Assembly: GCA_934700385.1 (NCBI GenBank)
Contig: CAKUXO010000025.1
Location: forward strand, 1 to 19,118
DNA from: an uncultured Candidatus Melainabacteria bacterium
GTDB lineage: Bacteria; Cyanobacteriota; Vampirovibrionia; Gastranaerophilales; Gastranaerophilaceae
Length of the DNA stretch: 19,118 bases
Reading direction: 5' to 3'
Below the pieces are notes generated by a model, which saw only the letters and a program-made list of their open reading frames with translations, ran no database searches and was not told the origin of the DNA. The position numbers and the translations under genes were made by a program. This document shows, piece by piece, positions 1 through 7,875 of the stretch (position 1 is the stretch's first letter; the number at the start of each line of letters is the position of its first letter).

Positions 1-124
1 ATAGGTTGTTTATCACATCTGCAATAGTTGATTCAATTTGCACAACAGAGTAAACATTATTATTTATGTTTACATCTCGTCCAGCATTATTAACATCTCT
101 ACTTGCAAATTGATTAGTTGCCAT
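1..124 (-). CDS. Partial protein with N-terminal amyloid-like GRD motif
   Basis: The gene enters the window from its start codon and runs off the left edge, so only about 41 codons are visible. The ATG lies at 122-124 and overlaps the stop codon of the upstream 69-residue gene, so the two are probably co-transcribed and translationally coupled. Residues 7-24 contain two short units of the form RDVNNAGRDVN followed by INNNV, rich in Asn, Gly and beta-branched residues. The upstream neighbour has the same kind of motif at its C-terminus. In bacterial amyloid-signalling pairs, known from NLR-type and other immune receptors, the receptor carries the motif at its N-terminus and the effector carries a matching copy. 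That layout fits here, but the receptor-type domains, if any, are outside the window. Function unknown. Confidence 0.6.
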   Translation of the reverse strand, partial: MATNQFASRDVNNAGRDVNINNNVYSVVQIESTIADVINNL

Positions 125-323
125 TGTTTATTGTTATATCTCCCTTTGCATTATTAATATCCCTACCTGCAATATTGATATTACTAGAGATTTGATTATA
201 TAACTTTTTGTATCTTTCTGCTCTAAGAAATTGCCAGATGGCTAAAATTGTTGTAATAATTGAACAAATATAACTAATTTTTTCTAACATCCGCTTGATA
301 CACCCTACTATCTTTTTCCGCAT
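114..323 (-). CDS. Small membrane protein with C-terminal amyloid-like motif
   Basis: This 69-residue protein has a basic N-terminus, one hydrophobic segment at about residues 16-33 and a short basic linker. It ends with a Gly/Asn-rich tail (about 48-69) built from two units, AGRDINNA and KGDITINN. No catalytic domain is present. The tail matches the style of the start of the gene just downstream, which it overlaps by 11 bases. The plan of membrane helix plus prion-like tail resembles effectors thought to damage membranes when seeded by a partner carrying the same motif, so the pair could be a two-gene cell-death or defence module; this is inference. No convincing Shine-Dalgarno sequence precedes the ATG at 321-323. 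It could also be a small phage or structural protein, since GRDxN motifs are not unique to signalling. Confidence 0.6.
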   Translation of the reverse strand: MRKKIVGCIKRMLEKISYICSIITTILAIWQFLRAERYKKLYNQISSNINIAGRDINNAKGDITINNGN

Positions 324-447
324 GTTACCATGAATTAGTTAAATAATAAAGATTTAATAACTTATGCAAAAATTATCAAGAATGCAAATTTACATAGTTA
401 ATTTTCTCAAAATACCTTGGAATTTTTTCTCAAACTTGTTGGTAATT

Positions 448-544
448 TACAATTGGCGGAAGTACTCGAACCCACGGTTCTCGTCCCCTCTCGTAAAATG
501 ATATTTAATCATTTTACTTCGGCAGAGTGCCCCAGCCAATTAAA
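448..544 (-). other. Structured inverted-repeat element, tRNA-like only in part
   Basis: A perfect 7-base inverted repeat (AATTGGC at 538-544 on the minus strand, GCCAATT at 450-456) encloses about 80 bases with further complementarity. Inside are a 10-bp hairpin (GTAAAATGAT / ATCATTTTAC, loop TAAAT), GAAGTA opposite TACTTC, and GAACC/GGTTC around a GTG loop. The 3' part (GTGGGTTCGAGT followed by TTCCGCCA) looks like a tRNA T-arm and acceptor end, but no proper T-stem, D-arm or anticodon loop can be drawn. The stop codon of the RgpF-like gene lies in its 5' edge, so it would sit in that transcript's 3' untranslated region. It could be a non-coding RNA, a recombination site or a tRNA relic. 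There is no U-tract, so it is not a standard terminator. The rest of 324-447 shows nothing beyond AT-rich sequence. Confidence 0.4.
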
Positions 545-1424
545 ACCAATACCATTTTCCCAAAAAAAGTACGCATTTTTTCTTAAAATAAATCTTTAAA
601 AATTGTTTTTTGATTGATTTTAAGAACAATTTTATGTGTTCAAATTTAGATAAGGGTTTTTGATTTATTTTATCTTTTTCAATTAAAGAGTAGTCGTAGC
701 TTGTTTTTTTAATTAAATTTTTAATAAACAAAGGATAGTTATAGCCTATTTGATTAAATAAAACCAAGCCTCTTTTTAAAAATGGGCAGCTATCTTTTAA
801 AATTAAATCTCTATAGCAATTAAGGTGATTACAGGGGATGTCTTTAAAAGTTTTACAGTAAAAGTCATAAGAAAAGCCATTTTTAGCTAAATAATTAGTT
901 AAATTTACTTCGTAATTAATAACGACGTCTTCTTTTGTTTTTTCTTTTTTAACGTTTGAAATAAAATCTAAAAAGCAATCTGAAAGAAAAACCTCTTTTT
1001 TAAAAACAAGAAAATAACTTTGTAGGTGTGGTTGAATTTCATTATTTGAAGTCACCCCCCAAAAAGAAGCATTTGATTTTTCCATTTTTTCAAACATTAT
1101 TTTAAAATCGAATAATGGGGCATAAGTTGAATCGTTTGCAAAAATTAATTCATCAAAATTTTCTAATAAATTGTTTTCTTTTAAAAATTGAACCCCTCTT
1201 TTATATGAGCCAAAATCATATTCAAAATGCCTTTTTGCAATTTGTTTAATGGTGTAGGGTTTAATTTTTTCAAGTTCTTTTTCATCAACATCACTATCTG
1301 AAACAAAAACAATTTTAGAAGCGATTTTGTTTAATTCTTTAAGATAAAAAACTACATAATCTTCAATTTTACTGTTTTTATCATAATGAGCAAAAACAGC
1401 AGCCCTGTTTAATTTCTTTTGCAT
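540..1424 (-). CDS. RgpF-like rhamnan/polysaccharide synthesis protein
   Basis: This 294-residue protein has the conserved landmarks of the rhamnan synthesis F family (RgpF, PF05045): VFAHYD near the start, YDFGSYKRG at 69-77, the NDS triplet at 97-99, FWGVT at 121-125 and HLQSYF at 133-138. Members occur in O-antigen, rhamnan and other surface polysaccharide loci and are thought to be glycosyltransferase-related, acting at the cytoplasmic face of the membrane. It is shorter than the streptococcal RgpF proteins and covers mainly the N-terminal half of the family. The ATG lies inside the end of the GT2 gene upstream (16-base overlap) and follows AAGGGA, so translation is probably coupled. The gene is last in the minus-strand arm. 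Family assignment is confident; the sugar transferred cannot be read from the sequence. Confidence 0.85.
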   Translation of the reverse strand: MQKKLNRAAVFAHYDKNSKIEDYVVFYLKELNKIASKIVFVSDSDVDEKELEKIKPYTIKQIAKRHFEYDFGSYKRGVQFLKENNLLENFDELIFANDSTYAPLFDFKIMFEKMEKSNASFWGVTSNNEIQPHLQSYFLVFKKEVFLSDCFLDFISNVKKEKTKEDVVINYEVNLTNYLAKNGFSYDFYCKTFKDIPCNHLNCYRDLILKDSCPFLKRGLVLFNQIGYNYPLFIKNLIKKTSYDYSLIEKDKINQKPLSKFEHIKLFLKSIKKQFLKIYFKKKCVLFLGKWYWF

Positions 1425-2497
1425 TTTTCCCTTAATTTTGTTCTTAATTTTTTAGATGGAATTAAACTAATTAAAAAATCTATAAAATCTTTTTTCTTGT
1501 TTAATTTATTTTCATAATTTTGAATAATTTGATTTAATCTTTTTATCTCGTCATTTTTTTCTTGAATAACGCTTGCAAAAAGAAGAATATCTTTACTTTC
1601 TTTAGTGTCAAAATTAGACATATATTTATCTATAAATTCTGTTTCAAACTTGCCACAATTAAGCCCATAAACTTCATCCCATAATTCAGAAAGATTGTTT
1701 TCATAACAATATTTTTTCTGACTCATCAGGGTTGTATAATATCTTGGTTGAGAATAAGTTACGTTATCAATCGAGCTTGAAAAATGTTTTCTATATTCAT
1801 AAATAACTTCATCAATATATTTAAATTTATGTTTTTTAGCCACTTCTAAAGCCATAAACCAATCTTCAAAAACGTTATGCTTATATTTTCCTGCTTCTAA
1901 AATTGCAGATTTTTTATACATAAAGCCATTAACAATATAATTACATTTTAAAAGTGAGTCATATCTTCCAAAATCATCTGAATCATAATCAATTTGAGAA
2001 CAAAGTTTTGCGCTTCTTCTTGAATAATCTGACCAAGTTAAATATTTTGCTTCTTCTTGGTTATGAGTTAAGCTCATGTCTTCTTTCCAATAGCATTTTT
2101 GGTTATTTTCATCAATTAATTCAGAATTACCACCAATAAAAGCATAATCTGGGTTATTTTTTGCAAAATTAGCAAGAATTTTAATTGCATTTGGTTTAAT
2201 GGCGTCATCTGAAGCCATTAAAAAGCAATATTCACCTTGCGCTTGGTCAATTAATTTATTTACGCTATCAATAATTCCCTTGTTTTCTTCTTTTTTAATA
2301 TGGATAAAACGAGTGAATTTTTCTTCGCATTTTTCTTTATAGCTTTCAATAATTTCATTTGTTTTATCTTTAGAACAATCATCTATAATTATTAATTCAA
2401 TGTTAGAATATGTTTGATTTAAGGCGCTTTCAAGCATATAACCGATATATTTTTCGTGATTATAAGAAGCTACTAAAATTGAAATTAATTTATCCAT
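1409..2497 (-). CDS. Family 2 glycosyltransferase
   Basis: A 362-residue GT-A fold enzyme. The N-terminus (ISILVASYNHEKYI) is the typical GT2 nucleotide-binding start, with IIIDDCSKDKT at about 37-47. SDD at 96-98 is the metal-binding DxD-type motif, and ED at 211-212 followed by W is the catalytic-base region. From about 305 to 340 the C-terminus becomes a lysine- and glutamate-rich coiled coil ending in a basic tail, which may dock it to the membrane or to other enzymes of the locus. It should move an activated sugar onto a growing glycan in the cytoplasm. The start overlaps the DUF1796 stop by one base (TAATG) and has an AAGGA site upstream; its own end overlaps the RgpF-like gene. The donor and acceptor cannot be deduced. 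Confidence 0.9.
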   Translation of the reverse strand: MDKLISILVASYNHEKYIGYMLESALNQTYSNIELIIIDDCSKDKTNEIIESYKEKCEEKFTRFIHIKKEENKGIIDSVNKLIDQAQGEYCFLMASDDAIKPNAIKILANFAKNNPDYAFIGGNSELIDENNQKCYWKEDMSLTHNQEEAKYLTWSDYSRRSAKLCSQIDYDSDDFGRYDSLLKCNYIVNGFMYKKSAILEAGKYKHNVFEDWFMALEVAKKHKFKYIDEVIYEYRKHFSSSIDNVTYSQPRYYTTLMSQKKYCYENNLSELWDEVYGLNCGKFETEFIDKYMSNFDTKESKDILLFASVIQEKNDEIKRLNQIIQNYENKLNKKKDFIDFLISLIPSKKLRTKLREKCKRN

Positions 2498-3165
2498 TAA
2501 TTTTTTCCTTTTTTAATTTTAAATTCTTTAAAAATTTTATACCAATCTTTTTCATAGGTATTATAATCGGAATGATTTTCGGGGTTAAATTTTTCTACAC
2601 CACGAAAATACAATCTTTCTTGTTCAATTTTTTTAAAATCTTTTAAAAATTCTTTTTCAACAATAACAACTAATTTAAAATTATTAGAATATTCTTTTAA
2701 TTTATTATATAGCTTAATAAAATCCTCTTTTTTATCAAGGTCGTTTTCTCTTACTTTGTAAAATAAGATTTTATTTTCCTTGCTAGATAAAACTTCTTTA
2801 AATTTTTCTTTTAAATAAGCTATTTTTTCAACTGTATTTTTTCTATCGTTTTCTAAAACTTCATCTGAAAAAGTGATATCAGGATTGATTAAATCTAAAT
2901 CCGGCAAATTACCATGAAAAGCTATGTTAAAATCATTATCTTTATATAATGGGGTTGGTTTAGATATATTTTTAGTAAAAAGATTGTCAAGGTCGCTTAA
3001 AGCGCCTAAAAGGCTTTCAACACTATAAACATAAGCCCAAGAAAAAAGACTTGAATTTAAGTTTTTACAATATCTTTGAATGTAAAAAGAAACTTCACAG
3101 TTATAGCCTAAAGAAATAACGTTTTGAAACTTAATTTTTTTAAAAAAAGAAAATAAATTGTTCAC
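2497..3165 (-). CDS. DUF1796 family protein (papain-like fold)
   Basis: The core ISLGYNC (Cys40 in the longest reading) followed by SSLFSWAYV and a later H101 match DUF1796 (PF08795), a family predicted to have a papain-like cysteine peptidase fold and often placed in polysaccharide gene clusters. The enzyme activity is not established. The longest open frame starts at TTG 3216, but that start has no ribosome site and lies just upstream of a TATAAT box (3205-3210, minus strand). GTG at 3163-3165 has AGGA 11 bases upstream and still keeps the whole domain, so I prefer it (222 residues). It is first in the minus arm of the glycan locus, with TAATG coupling to the GT2 gene, which suggests a job in the same pathway, such as handling glycan or an acceptor peptide. 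That link is inference. Confidence 0.75.
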   Translation of the reverse strand: MNNLFSFFKKIKFQNVISLGYNCEVSFYIQRYCKNLNSSLFSWAYVYSVESLLGALSDLDNLFTKNISKPTPLYKDNDFNIAFHGNLPDLDLINPDITFSDEVLENDRKNTVEKIAYLKEKFKEVLSSKENKILFYKVRENDLDKKEDFIKLYNKLKEYSNNFKLVVIVEKEFLKDFKKIEQERLYFRGVEKFNPENHSDYNTYEKDWYKIFKEFKIKKGKN

Positions 3166-3204
3166 AATTTGTAAAATCCTATTATTAATAACTGATTTTA
3201 TGAT

Positions 3205-3210
3205 ATTATA
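3205..3210 (-). promoter_or_regulatory. Candidate -10 box of the minus-strand glycan arm
   Basis: A perfect TATAAT on the minus strand lies between the two divergent arms of the glycan locus. The overlapping TATTAT on the plus strand could serve the GT4 arm. No clear -35 hexamer is seen at 17 bases for either direction. If used, transcription of the minus arm would begin near 3198, downstream of the TTG start of the longest DUF1796 frame, which supports the internal GTG start. Confidence 0.4.
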
Positions 3211-3241
3211 GAACAATATCAGTTGGCAAGGAGTTTACATT

Positions 3242-4486
3242 TTGTTTTTATTCATAAGAAAAATTTTATGCTTAATAAACATTTATTCTAAGTTGCCTGA
3301 TGACTACATTAACTTTAAATTTTTCAGAAGTTTCATAAAAGCTGTTGGTTCAAGAAACGACTATCTTTATTTTTTAGATGCGTCTTTTTTAACTTCAATC
3401 GAACAAAAAGCAAAAAAATATGAGGGCGATAATAACATTCTTTTTGTAACCCATGAATTTTCAAGAACGGGTGCACCAAAAGTTGCCCTTGAAACCCTAA
3501 AAGCAATTAAAAAAATATATGGAATAAAACCAATTGTTGTTGGAATTCGTGATGGCGAAATGAGGCAAGATTTTATTGATGAAGGTTTTGAAACTCATTT
3601 AGTTGATTTTCTTCCAAAGCAAAAAGGTGAATTTCAAAAATTTTGTAATCAATTCAAGCTAATTTTTGTATCTTCTGTTGCAAATGAATTTTTATATTAT
3701 ATTAATTTTTTAAGCACTCCTGTTGTTTGGTATTCCCATGAAATTTTTAAGAAAAAATTAGATATTGAGCAACTTTCATTCTTTATCCATGACTTTAAAA
3801 AAATCCTTTGCGGAAGTCCTTTAACTAAAAAATCAATAGATTTAGTTGATAATAAATTAAACACAGAACTTTTAATTTATGGAATTAAAGAAGAAACTTT
3901 GCCTTCAATAGCTAAAAAAGAAGATAAAATCACCTTCCTTTGCCCAGCAAGCGTTGAAGATAGAAAAAATCAAAAAACTTTAATTAAAGCGCTTAGCGCT
4001 TTGCCATCTGAAATTAAAGATAAAATCAAAGTTTATATGATAGGTTCAGCTTTAATTAATAATATAGACAGTAAAAAATATTATGATGAAGTTTTAGAGC
4101 TTGCTAAAAACATAAAAGAAGTTGAATTTTTACCTAATTTATCTTTAGATGAACTTTTTAAATATTATGCTACAGCTGATTGCATTATTTGTCCATCTAA
4201 ACAAGACCCCATGCCGGTTGTAGTAACTTACGCTTTTATGTTTAAAAAACTTGCTTTAATTTCAAATACAATCGGGCAAGCACTTTTAGTTGAAGATAAT
4301 AAAAATGCTGTTTTATTTAATCCAAACAACGTTAATCAATTAAAAGAAAAAATAATTGACATTGTTCAAAATAAAGAAAAATATTCTTCAATTGCTCAAA
4401 ACGGTAGAAAAATTTATGATGATTATTTTTCACTTGAAACATTTGAAAAGAATTTAAAAAACAATTTAGATGAGTATATATTATGA
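3242..4486 (+). CDS. Family 4 glycosyltransferase
   Basis: A 414-residue GT-B fold enzyme. The N-terminal domain carries HEFSRTGAP (71-79), the acceptor-side loop of GT4 enzymes, and WYSHE near 163-167. The C-terminal donor domain has FLCPAS and EDRKNQKTLI (about 239-248) and ICPSKQDPMPVVV near 316-328. In GT4 enzymes the donor motif is Glu-x7-Glu; here the first acid is Asp322 and the second position is Tyr330, which is unusual and may alter donor binding. The start is TTG at 3242 with a strong AAGGAG site (3228-3233) eight bases upstream. The stop overlaps the epimerase start by four bases (ATGA). It probably builds a surface glycan with the epimerase and the divergent arm; the sugar is unknown. 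Confidence 0.88.
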   Translation: MFLFIRKILCLINIYSKLPDDYINFKFFRSFIKAVGSRNDYLYFLDASFLTSIEQKAKKYEGDNNILFVTHEFSRTGAPKVALETLKAIKKIYGIKPIVVGIRDGEMRQDFIDEGFETHLVDFLPKQKGEFQKFCNQFKLIFVSSVANEFLYYINFLSTPVVWYSHEIFKKKLDIEQLSFFIHDFKKILCGSPLTKKSIDLVDNKLNTELLIYGIKEETLPSIAKKEDKITFLCPASVEDRKNQKTLIKALSALPSEIKDKIKVYMIGSALINNIDSKKYYDEVLELAKNIKEVEFLPNLSLDELFKYYATADCIICPSKQDPMPVVVTYAFMFKKLALISNTIGQALLVEDNKNAVLFNPNNVNQLKEKIIDIVQNKEKYSSIAQNGRKIYDDYFSLETFEKNLKNNLDEYIL

Positions 4487-5376
4487 AAAAAGCATTAGTT
4501 TTAGGCGGACAAGGGTTTATTGGATATAATTTAGTTAAAAAATTATTGAAAGAAAACTTTGAAGTAAAAATTTTTGAAAAATATATCAATGAAAATAAAA
4601 AGTTGCCAAATTGCGAGTATATCCAAGGCGATTTTCAAAATATTGATATTTATCCTGAAATTTTTGAAGAAGTTGATGTTGTTTTTCATCTTATTTCTAC
4701 AACAACACCTAATAAAGACATTTCTAAAATTCAATTTGACATTGAAACAAATTTAGTCCCAACCGTTAAACTTTTAACTTTGGCTTGCGAAAAAAATGTT
4801 AAAAAAGTTATTTTCACTTCTTCGGGTGGAACGATTTATGGCGAACATGATGAAACAAAAATTGAAGAAAATGCGCCAAAATTTCCAATTTGTGCTTACG
4901 GAATTAATAAACTTGCTATTGAAAAATATTTCTATATGTTTCACAAATTATTTGGCTTAAACTATTCAATTTTAAGGCTTTCAAACCCTTATGGTGAAAA
5001 TCATTTTTCAAAATCTCAAGGTGCGATTAATGTCTTTATAGATAAAATTAAAAATAATCAAGAAATTGAAATTTGGGGCGATGGCACAATTGCAAGAGAT
5101 TACATTCATATTGATGATGTTGTTAATGCTCTTTATTTATCTATTGAAAATAATAGTGATGAAAAAATTTTCAATATTTCAAGCGGCGAAGCAACCTCTT
5201 TAAATGAAATTTTAAATCTTTTAAAAGAAGTTTCAAAGAAAGATTTTAAAGTAGCTTATAAACCTTCAAGAAGTTTTGATGTTAAGGTTAATTGCCTTGA
5301 TAATTCCCTTGCTAAAAAAGTTCTTTTATGGGAACCAAAAATTTCTTTAAAAGATGGTATTAAAAGATTTTTTTAA
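4483..5376 (+). CDS. NAD-dependent nucleotide-sugar epimerase/dehydratase
   Basis: A 297-residue extended short-chain dehydrogenase. The Rossmann dinucleotide motif GGQGFIG is at 8-14 and the catalytic region SSGGTIYG at 113-120. The Tyr139/Lys143 pair (YGINK) is followed by RLSNPYG (165-171) and RDYIHIDD (205-212), which are sugar-nucleotide binding landmarks of the GalE/WcaG type. It should interconvert or dehydrate an activated sugar (for example a 4-epimerisation) in the cytoplasm to supply the neighbouring glycosyltransferases. Translation is coupled to the GT4 gene by an ATGA overlap, and transcription ends at the hairpin 5380-5408. The exact substrate is not decided by the sequence. 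At just under 300 residues it is slightly shorter than the UDP-glucose 4-epimerases of about 330. Confidence 0.9.
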   Translation: MKKALVLGGQGFIGYNLVKKLLKENFEVKIFEKYINENKKLPNCEYIQGDFQNIDIYPEIFEEVDVVFHLISTTTPNKDISKIQFDIETNLVPTVKLLTLACEKNVKKVIFTSSGGTIYGEHDETKIEENAPKFPICAYGINKLAIEKYFYMFHKLFGLNYSILRLSNPYGENHFSKSQGAINVFIDKIKNNQEIEIWGDGTIARDYIHIDDVVNALYLSIENNSDEKIFNISSGEATSLNEILNLLKEVSKKDFKVAYKPSRSFDVKVNCLDNSLAKKVLLWEPKISLKDGIKRFF

Positions 5377-5379
5377 TAA

Positions 5380-5408
5380 AAAAACTCATTCTTAAAGAAT
5401 GAGTTTTT
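5380..5408. terminator. Bidirectional intrinsic terminator
   Basis: AAAAACTCATTC (5380-5391) pairs perfectly with GAATGAGTTTTT (5397-5408) around a 5-base TTAAA loop. The A- and T-runs at either end make it work both for the epimerase operon (plus) and for the acyl-activating enzyme (minus), whose genes converge here. Confidence 0.9.
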
Positions 5409-5429
5409 AGTTTAAATTGTTTTATAAGG

Positions 5430-7082
5430 TTAAACCCCTACTTTAACATTTTTTCTTGAAACCTTTGATATTCCTGTTCTTGGAAGTGGTTCTCTTGTAA
5501 CAGTAATTATGTTAGGTCTTTTATAGCTTGAAAGTTCAAGAGATAATTTTTTAACTTCATTTCTAAGTGCTTTTTCAAGCTCTTTATCATCAGGATATTG
5601 TTCAAGAACATCTTTTTTAGGGTGAATTTTTGCTACGATTTCTTCATTACCTTGTTTTGAACCCGTTTTAATAATATCAGAATAAACAAGAACTTCTTCA
5701 ATCATTGGGCTTTTTGCTAAAACTGCTTCAACTTCTTCAGGAAATACTTTTTTACCACCAGATAAAACAATCATGTTTTTAATTCTTCCTGTAATATAAA
5801 TATATCCATGGGAATCGATTTTTGCGATGTCCCCTGTTTTAAGCCAACCATCAGGTGTTAAGGCTTCTTTTGTTAGTTCCGGTTTATTATAATAACCTCT
5901 CATAATGTTTTCCCCAAGAGTTTGAAGCTCGTGGGTTTCTTTATCTAATCTAACTTTAACACCATAAATTGGTTTACCAACTGAGCCAAGTTTTTTATGT
6001 TTTTGAGTGTTCATTGTGATAATCGGGCTTGCTTCAGAAAGTCCATAAACTTCATAAACATTTATGCCGATAGTTTCAAAAAACTTAGCAACGTCGATAT
6101 CTAAAGGCGCACCACCTGACATAAAGCCTTTAAATTTTCCGCCAAATTTCATTCTTAATTCTCTGAATAATAATTTAGATAAACATCTTGATTTAACCAT
6201 TCTTGCGATTAAATATTTAAAATCAAAAAACGCTTTTTTAAATGGACCATATTGCTTTATTTCAGATTCAAGAGTTGATTTTAAAAGTTTTAAAAATGCA
6301 GGAACTGCAACCATAAAGGTTATTTTCTTTTCAACCATAATTGAAAAAATATCTTTTGGTTTTAGGCTGTTTGAATAATAAATTGCTGCCCCTTTGTTTA
6401 AAAATGACATAAAACCAACTGAAATTTCAAAAAGATGATTCATTGGTAAAATTGAAAGCATAGCGTCATCTGAATTAAAATCGAAACATTTTCCTATAGC
6501 TAAAACTTGAGATAAGATGTTTCTATATGTAATTTCAACCCCTTTTGGGTTTCCTGTTGTGCCAGATGTATAAACAATTAAAGCGGTTTTATCCGGGCTT
6601 CTGTGGCGCCATTTTTTATCTGGTAAATCTTCAAGAGTGTGAAGATTAACATATTCTTTGTTAGCCCCTTTGCCATCAATAATTATAATATTTTCAATTG
6701 ACGGGATTATTTCTTTTAGTTTTATTGCTTTATCAAGATATGCGCTTGAAACCATAATAATTCTTGGCATGCAATCTGATAAAATGTGATTTAGTTCATG
6801 GATTGTTAATTTAATGTCTAAAGGTACACTTGTTGCGCCTGATAAAACATTAGCAAATAAAGTTGCGCCAAGTTCAGGCATGGATTCAGATAAAATTGCA
6901 ATTTTATCCCCTTTTTTAATTCCCATGTTAATTAAATAACTTGCTAGTTTTCTTGATAAAATTCCTAAGCCCTTAAAAGTTATTTCATTCCAACCTAGGC
7001 TAGAGCGAATTCCAAGAGCAACATTATTTTCAAGTTCTTTTGTTCTATTTTCTATAAAAGTTAAAATATTAGTGGTTTCCAT
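5430..7082 (-). CDS. Long-chain acyl-CoA (or acyl-ACP) synthetase
   Basis: A full-length 550-residue member of the AMP-forming acyl-activating enzymes. Visible motifs in order: the ATP-binding YTSGTTGNPKG loop at 171-181, LPMNHLFE near 212-219, SGGAPLD near 322-328, YGLSEASP at 346-353, GWLKTGD with Asp418, the hinge Arg433 in GRIKN, and the C-terminal catalytic Lys540 in PRTGISKV. It activates a fatty acid through an acyl-adenylate and passes it to CoA or acyl carrier protein, probably at the inner membrane face. The fatty-acid class is judged from the overall similarity to FadD/Aas-like proteins. It stands alone, converging on the glycan locus, with GGGAGA about 12 bases before the ATG. The acyltransferases at 13975-15272 could use its products, but there is no operon link. 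Confidence 0.9.
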   Translation of the reverse strand: METTNILTFIENRTKELENNVALGIRSSLGWNEITFKGLGILSRKLASYLINMGIKKGDKIAILSESMPELGATLFANVLSGATSVPLDIKLTIHELNHILSDCMPRIIMVSSAYLDKAIKLKEIIPSIENIIIIDGKGANKEYVNLHTLEDLPDKKWRHRSPDKTALIVYTSGTTGNPKGVEITYRNILSQVLAIGKCFDFNSDDAMLSILPMNHLFEISVGFMSFLNKGAAIYYSNSLKPKDIFSIMVEKKITFMVAVPAFLKLLKSTLESEIKQYGPFKKAFFDFKYLIARMVKSRCLSKLLFRELRMKFGGKFKGFMSGGAPLDIDVAKFFETIGINVYEVYGLSEASPIITMNTQKHKKLGSVGKPIYGVKVRLDKETHELQTLGENIMRGYYNKPELTKEALTPDGWLKTGDIAKIDSHGYIYITGRIKNMIVLSGGKKVFPEEVEAVLAKSPMIEEVLVYSDIIKTGSKQGNEEIVAKIHPKKDVLEQYPDDKELEKALRNEVKKLSLELSSYKRPNIITVTREPLPRTGISKVSRKNVKVGV

Positions 7083-7179
7083 ATTTTTAAAAATTCTCCC
7101 CTGATACTAACTACTATATTATATATTAATTTAATAAAAAATAGTCTAAACATTTGTAAAGATATCAAAATTTTAATGA

Positions 7180-7185
7180 TATAAT
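7180..7185 (+). promoter_or_regulatory. Candidate -10 box of the bifunctional nuclease gene
   Basis: TATAAT lies 27 bases upstream of the ATG at 7213, with AAGGAG (7197-7202) between. The nearest -35-like sequence (TTGTAA, 7154-7159) is 20 bases away, which is long, so the -35 assignment is uncertain. Confidence 0.5.
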
Positions 7186-7212
7186 AAACAAAAATAAAGG
7201 AGTAAGTTAGAA

Positions 7213-7725
7213 ATGATTGAAATGAGAGTAATGGGTATTGCCCTTGATACAAGAACAGGGTCGCCTATTGTTGTTCTTAATGATAAAGAAAATAGAAAAG
7301 CTCTGCCGATTTGGATTGGTTCAGCAGAAGCAAGTGCTATAATTAGAAAAATTGAAAATATCCCCTCTACAAGACCAATGACCCATGACCTTTTTATTGA
7401 TATTGCAAAACAAACAGAATTTGAAATAACAAAAATTGAAATTAATGATGTTGATGATCAAACTTATTTTTCTTCAATTTATATGTATAATAAAAACTTG
7501 CAAAAAGAAATTGCAATTGATTCAAGACCATCTGACGCTATTGCAATTGCTCTTAGGGCGGATGTTCCTATTTTTGTTACAACAAACGTTTTAGCAACAG
7601 GACTTGTTTCAACAGACGTTGAAAAAGATGAGCAAGAGGCTAACGAATTTAAAAACTTTATTAAAGATATTAAACCATCTGACTTTGAAAAATTACTCAA
7701 AAAGAATTTTGAGTCTGATCAATAG
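7213..7725 (+). CDS. Bifunctional nuclease family protein (DUF151)
   Basis: This 170-residue protein matches the DUF151/BFN family (PF02577) along its whole length: a start MIEMRVMGIALD, then SPIVVLNDKE, LPIWIGSAEA (31-40 region) and a later SRPSDAIAIALR block with DVPIFV. Plant and bacterial relatives have RNase and DNase activity, and the domain is common in Cyanobacteria and many other phyla. The C-terminal 45 residues are charged and helical; they resemble the UvrB/UvrC-type tail position of other members but are too divergent to assign. It appears to be a single-gene unit with its own -10 box and a good AAGGAG site. No terminator is seen in the 150 bases before the DUF1858 gene, so some readthrough is possible. 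Confidence 0.9.
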   Translation: MIEMRVMGIALDTRTGSPIVVLNDKENRKALPIWIGSAEASAIIRKIENIPSTRPMTHDLFIDIAKQTEFEITKIEINDVDDQTYFSSIYMYNKNLQKEIAIDSRPSDAIAIALRADVPIFVTTNVLATGLVSTDVEKDEQEANEFKNFIKDIKPSDFEKLLKKNFESDQ

Positions 7726-7875
7726 ATTAATTTTCCTTGGATTAAAGGTTAGAGATTTCTTTAAATATTGTTTTTTAAGGTCTTTCAAGCCGATTGAATA
7801 AAATGTTGTATTATTTTTATTGTCCATGGTATTTTATTAATGTTAATTTAGAAAAAAGCAAAAAAGGATAATATT

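Noticed and set aside
448..544. Call as a true tRNA
   Set aside because: The 3' end resembles a T-arm and acceptor, but no base pairing for a T-stem, D-arm or seven-base anticodon loop can be made.
417..599. Plus-strand 60-codon open frame
   Set aside because: It lies across the inverted-repeat element and the antisense of the RgpF-like gene; there is no ribosome site or protein-like composition.
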